From Burkholderiales bacterium (GTDB lineage Bacteria; Pseudomonadota; Gammaproteobacteria; Burkholderiales; Burkholderiaceae_C), in NCBI GenBank assembly GCA_016000195.1, contig JAECRO010000014.1:1-37863 (forward strand): a stretch of DNA of 37,863 bases. The letters run 5' to 3'. Under the pieces are notes generated by a model. The model saw nothing but the letters and a program-made list of their open reading frames with translations. It did not search any database and had not been told where the DNA came from. Shown here in pieces: positions 36,198 through 37,863 of this stretch (its first letter is position 1; each line of letters opens with the position of its first letter). The position numbers and the translations under genes are program-made.

Positions 36198-37126
36198 GCG
36201 CCGGACACGACCACGGACACAACCACGGGCACGACCACACGCCAGCAGAGTTCAACAGCGCCTTTGCCATCGGCATCGCGCTGAACATGGCGTTTGTCGC
36301 CATCGAGGCCGGGTATGGCTGGAAGATCAACTCGCTGGCGCTGCTGGCCGACGCCGGCCACAACCTGAGCGACGTGGCCGGCCTGGTGCTGGCCTGGGGC
36401 GGCGCGCTGGCCGGCAGGCTGCAGCCCGATGCCCGCCACACCTATGGCTGGAAGCGGGCGTCCATCCTGGCGGCTTTCTTCAATGCCCTGCTGCTGCTGC
36501 TGGCCATGGGCTCGCTGGCCTGGGAAGCGCTGGGCCGGCTGGGATCGCCCGAGGCGACGCAGGGCTGGACCATCATCGCCGTGGCGGGTGTCGGCATCGT
36601 AGTCAACACCGCCACGGCGCTGCTGTTCATGCGCGGCCGCAAGGGCGACCTGAACATTCGCGGCGCCTTTTTGCACATGGCGGGCGATGCGCTGGTGTCG
36701 CTGGGCGTGGTGGTTGGCGGGGCGCTCTACCTGTGGCAGGGCTGGGCCTGGATAGACCCGGTGATGAGCCTGGCGATTGCGGTGATCATTGTGGCCGGCA
36801 CCTGGAGTTTGTTCAGCCAGTCGCTGCACCTGCTGTTTGACGGCGTGCCCGGGCAGGTGGACCTGGCGCAGGTGCGCCGGCTGCTGCTGGGGCTGCCGGG
36901 CGTGACGGAGGTGCATGACCTGCATGTGTGGGCCATGGGCACCTCGCAAATCGCACTGACGGCGCATCTGGTGCTGGCCGGCGCCGGCGCAGGCACCGAC
37001 GCCGTGCTGCAGGAGGCCGAGCACGAGCTGCACGAGCACTTCGATATCCGGCATGTCACCTTGCAGGTGGAGTCCGCCGCCTATGCCAGCCGCTGCGCGC
37101 TGCGCACTGGAACGGCCTGCAGCTGA
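36194..37126 (+). CDS. Cation diffusion facilitator metal exporter (CzcD/ZitB-like)
   Basis: This inner-membrane proton/metal antiporter exports Zn, Co or similar divalent ions. The 310 residues begin with a His-rich tail (HDHGHNHGHDH) typical of zinc-type CDF proteins, then six membrane segments. The metal-site motifs are ADAGHNLSD in TM2 (His/Asp) and HMAGDALVSLG in TM5. A C-terminal cytoplasmic domain (about 215-295) with GLPGVTEVHDLHVWAMG is the regulatory dimer domain. A P-type ATPase gene follows 69 bases later, so the pair may form a metal-transport unit. Metal specificity is not fixed by sequence alone. Confidence 0.93.
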   Translation: MSAGHDHGHNHGHDHTPAEFNSAFAIGIALNMAFVAIEAGYGWKINSLALLADAGHNLSDVAGLVLAWGGALAGRLQPDARHTYGWKRASILAAFFNALLLLLAMGSLAWEALGRLGSPEATQGWTIIAVAGVGIVVNTATALLFMRGRKGDLNIRGAFLHMAGDALVSLGVVVGGALYLWQGWAWIDPVMSLAIAVIIVAGTWSLFSQSLHLLFDGVPGQVDLAQVRRLLLGLPGVTEVHDLHVWAMGTSQIALTAHLVLAGAGAGTDAVLQEAEHELHEHFDIRHVTLQVESAAYASRCALRTGTACS

Positions 37127-37195
37127 ACCGCCCGGTGCTAAAGTCATCACTGCCCGGCCGCGTCCTGATGCCGGCGTATGAAGGATGGTGCCAGC

Positions 37196-37863
37196 ATGAT
37201 TTCCGCTCACGAATCCCCTCCAGACAAGCCCCTGCCCGGCGCGCTTGAAGCGTGCGGCCTGAGCGCCGCCGAGGCCGCGCACCGGCTGGCCGCTGAAGGC
37301 CCCAACCTGCTGCCCGGCAGCGCGCCCAAGTCCGGCCTGGCCATCGTGCGCAAGGTGGTGATGGAGCCGATGTTTTTGATGCTGCTGGCCGCCGGCGGCA
37401 TTTACCTGGCGCTGGGCGACCCGGCCGAGGCGCTGTTTTTGCTGGGCTTTGTGTTCGTCGTCATCGGCATCACGCTGGTCCAGGAGCGCAAGACGCAGCG
37501 GGCGCTGGAGTCGCTGCGCGAGCTGTCGGCGCCGCGCGCGCTGGTCATCCGGGGCGGGCAGGAGCAGCGCATTCCGGGCGCCGGCGTGGTGCGCGGCGAC
37601 GTGCTGGTGCTGCACGAGGGCGACCGCATCGCCGCCGATGCGCGGCTCTTTGAGGGCCAGCTGGAGGTGGACGAATCGCTGCTGACCGGCGAATCGGTGC
37701 CGGTGGCCAAACTGCCCGACGCAACGGCCAGCGTGGGGGCCATGAACGAAGCGCCGGGCCGCCCCAAGCAAAGTTCAGCCCCCTCGGGGGGCAGCGCAGT
37801 ACGCGAAGCGGCCAGCGTGGGGGCCATGAACGAAGCGCCGGGCCGCCCCAAGCAAAGTTCAGC
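37196..37863 (+). CDS. P-type cation-transporting ATPase, N-terminal part (cut by window end)
   Basis: The open frame from the ATG at 37196 runs off the right edge (222 complete codons). It has the cation ATPase N-terminal domain (GLSAAEAAHRLAAEGPNLLP), two membrane segments (about 55-100), and an actuator domain with VRGDVLVLHEGDRIAADARL and the LLTGES motif. This fits P2-type ATPases (calcium or broad cation). The phosphorylation Asp lies beyond the window. After VPVAKLPDATA the normal sequence is replaced by an in-frame 28-residue repeat, so the actuator loop is disrupted or enlarged. Functionality is uncertain. Confidence 0.85.
   Translation, partial: MISAHESPPDKPLPGALEACGLSAAEAAHRLAAEGPNLLPGSAPKSGLAIVRKVVMEPMFLMLLAAGGIYLALGDPAEALFLLGFVFVVIGITLVQERKTQRALESLRELSAPRALVIRGGQEQRIPGAGVVRGDVLVLHEGDRIAADARLFEGQLEVDESLLTGESVPVAKLPDATASVGAMNEAPGRPKQSSAPSGGSAVREAASVGAMNEAPGRPKQSS
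37726..37863 (+). repeat. 84-bp in-frame repeat inside the P-type ATPase gene (continues past window)
   Basis: The unit begins GGCCAGCGTGGGGGCC at 37726 and again at 37810, a period of 84 bp, exactly 28 codons. The translated unit contains SVGAMNEAPGRPKQSSA then PSGGSAVREA. The linking section has a small palindrome (CCCCCTCGGGGG, 37779-37790) followed by CAGCGCAGTACGCGAAGCG. I associate this motif with intergenic repeats of Comamonadaceae. Copy number is unknown because the window ends in the second copy. Confidence 0.85.

Noticed and set aside
36077..37771. 564-codon reverse open frame opposite the CDF and ATPase genes
   Set aside because: It spans two well-supported genes on the other strand and has low-complexity Gln/His composition.

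Overview
The window looks like the chromosome of a Comamonadaceae betaproteobacterium, probably Polaromonas or a close relative such as Rhodoferax. This rests on high GC with strong GC3 in the core genes, the gene families present, and a small dispersed intergenic repeat built around AATAGCTGCTTGCGC that I associate with this family. Identification is by recognition only; no search was run. No rRNA, tRNA or CRISPR array was seen.

Positions 1-4116 form a lower-GC accessory patch directly downstream of the 3' end of glmS, the classical Tn7-type attachment region. It holds a KAP-family P-loop NTPase gene split by an IS982-family element, an upstream small gene probably from the same operon, an IS630-family deletion derivative with a 196-bp MITE nested in it, an IS91-type transposase remnant, and two pairs of related 20-bp repeats that look like transposase-binding sites of a vanished element. 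Positions 4117-7979 are core genes (glmS, a divergent Lrp/AsnC regulator, coaX) separated by gene remnants, including an acyl-CoA-binding protein fragment.

Positions 8068-12405 carry a complete alpha-hydroxyketone quorum-sensing module of the CqsA/CqsS (Vibrio), Lqs (Legionella) and Jqs (Janthinobacterium) type. It consists of a six-TM sensor kinase, an unusual LqsR-like response regulator and a convergent CqsA-like synthase, with a divergent LuxR-HTH regulator beside it. A near-canonical LuxR-type box (CTG-N10-CAG) lies just upstream of the synthase, which suggests cross-wiring between LuxR-type and ketone signalling. A rhodanese gene and a divergent ppk2 preceded by 10-bp tandem repeats follow.

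Positions 14279-18969 hold icmF, a fused B12-dependent acyl-CoA mutase with a perfect 16-bp palindrome in its promoter. It sits between decayed pieces of branched-chain amino acid (LivF, LivM) and Bug-type transport genes. Next come dbpA, gor and amn, then a four-gene OMF / periplasmic adaptor / ABC ATPase / MacB-like permease export operon (24032-28787).

The remainder is a mosaic of single genes: hemolysin III, a PPi-type phosphofructokinase flanked by long direct copies of the dispersed repeat, a PNPOx-like protein, a glycine-zipper protein, an orphan AAA-type ATPase with its own AT-rich promoter, a YebC-family regulator, a D-Ala-D-Ala dipeptidase and a CDF metal exporter. It ends in a P-type cation ATPase cut by the window edge, whose actuator domain is invaded in frame by an 84-bp repeat.
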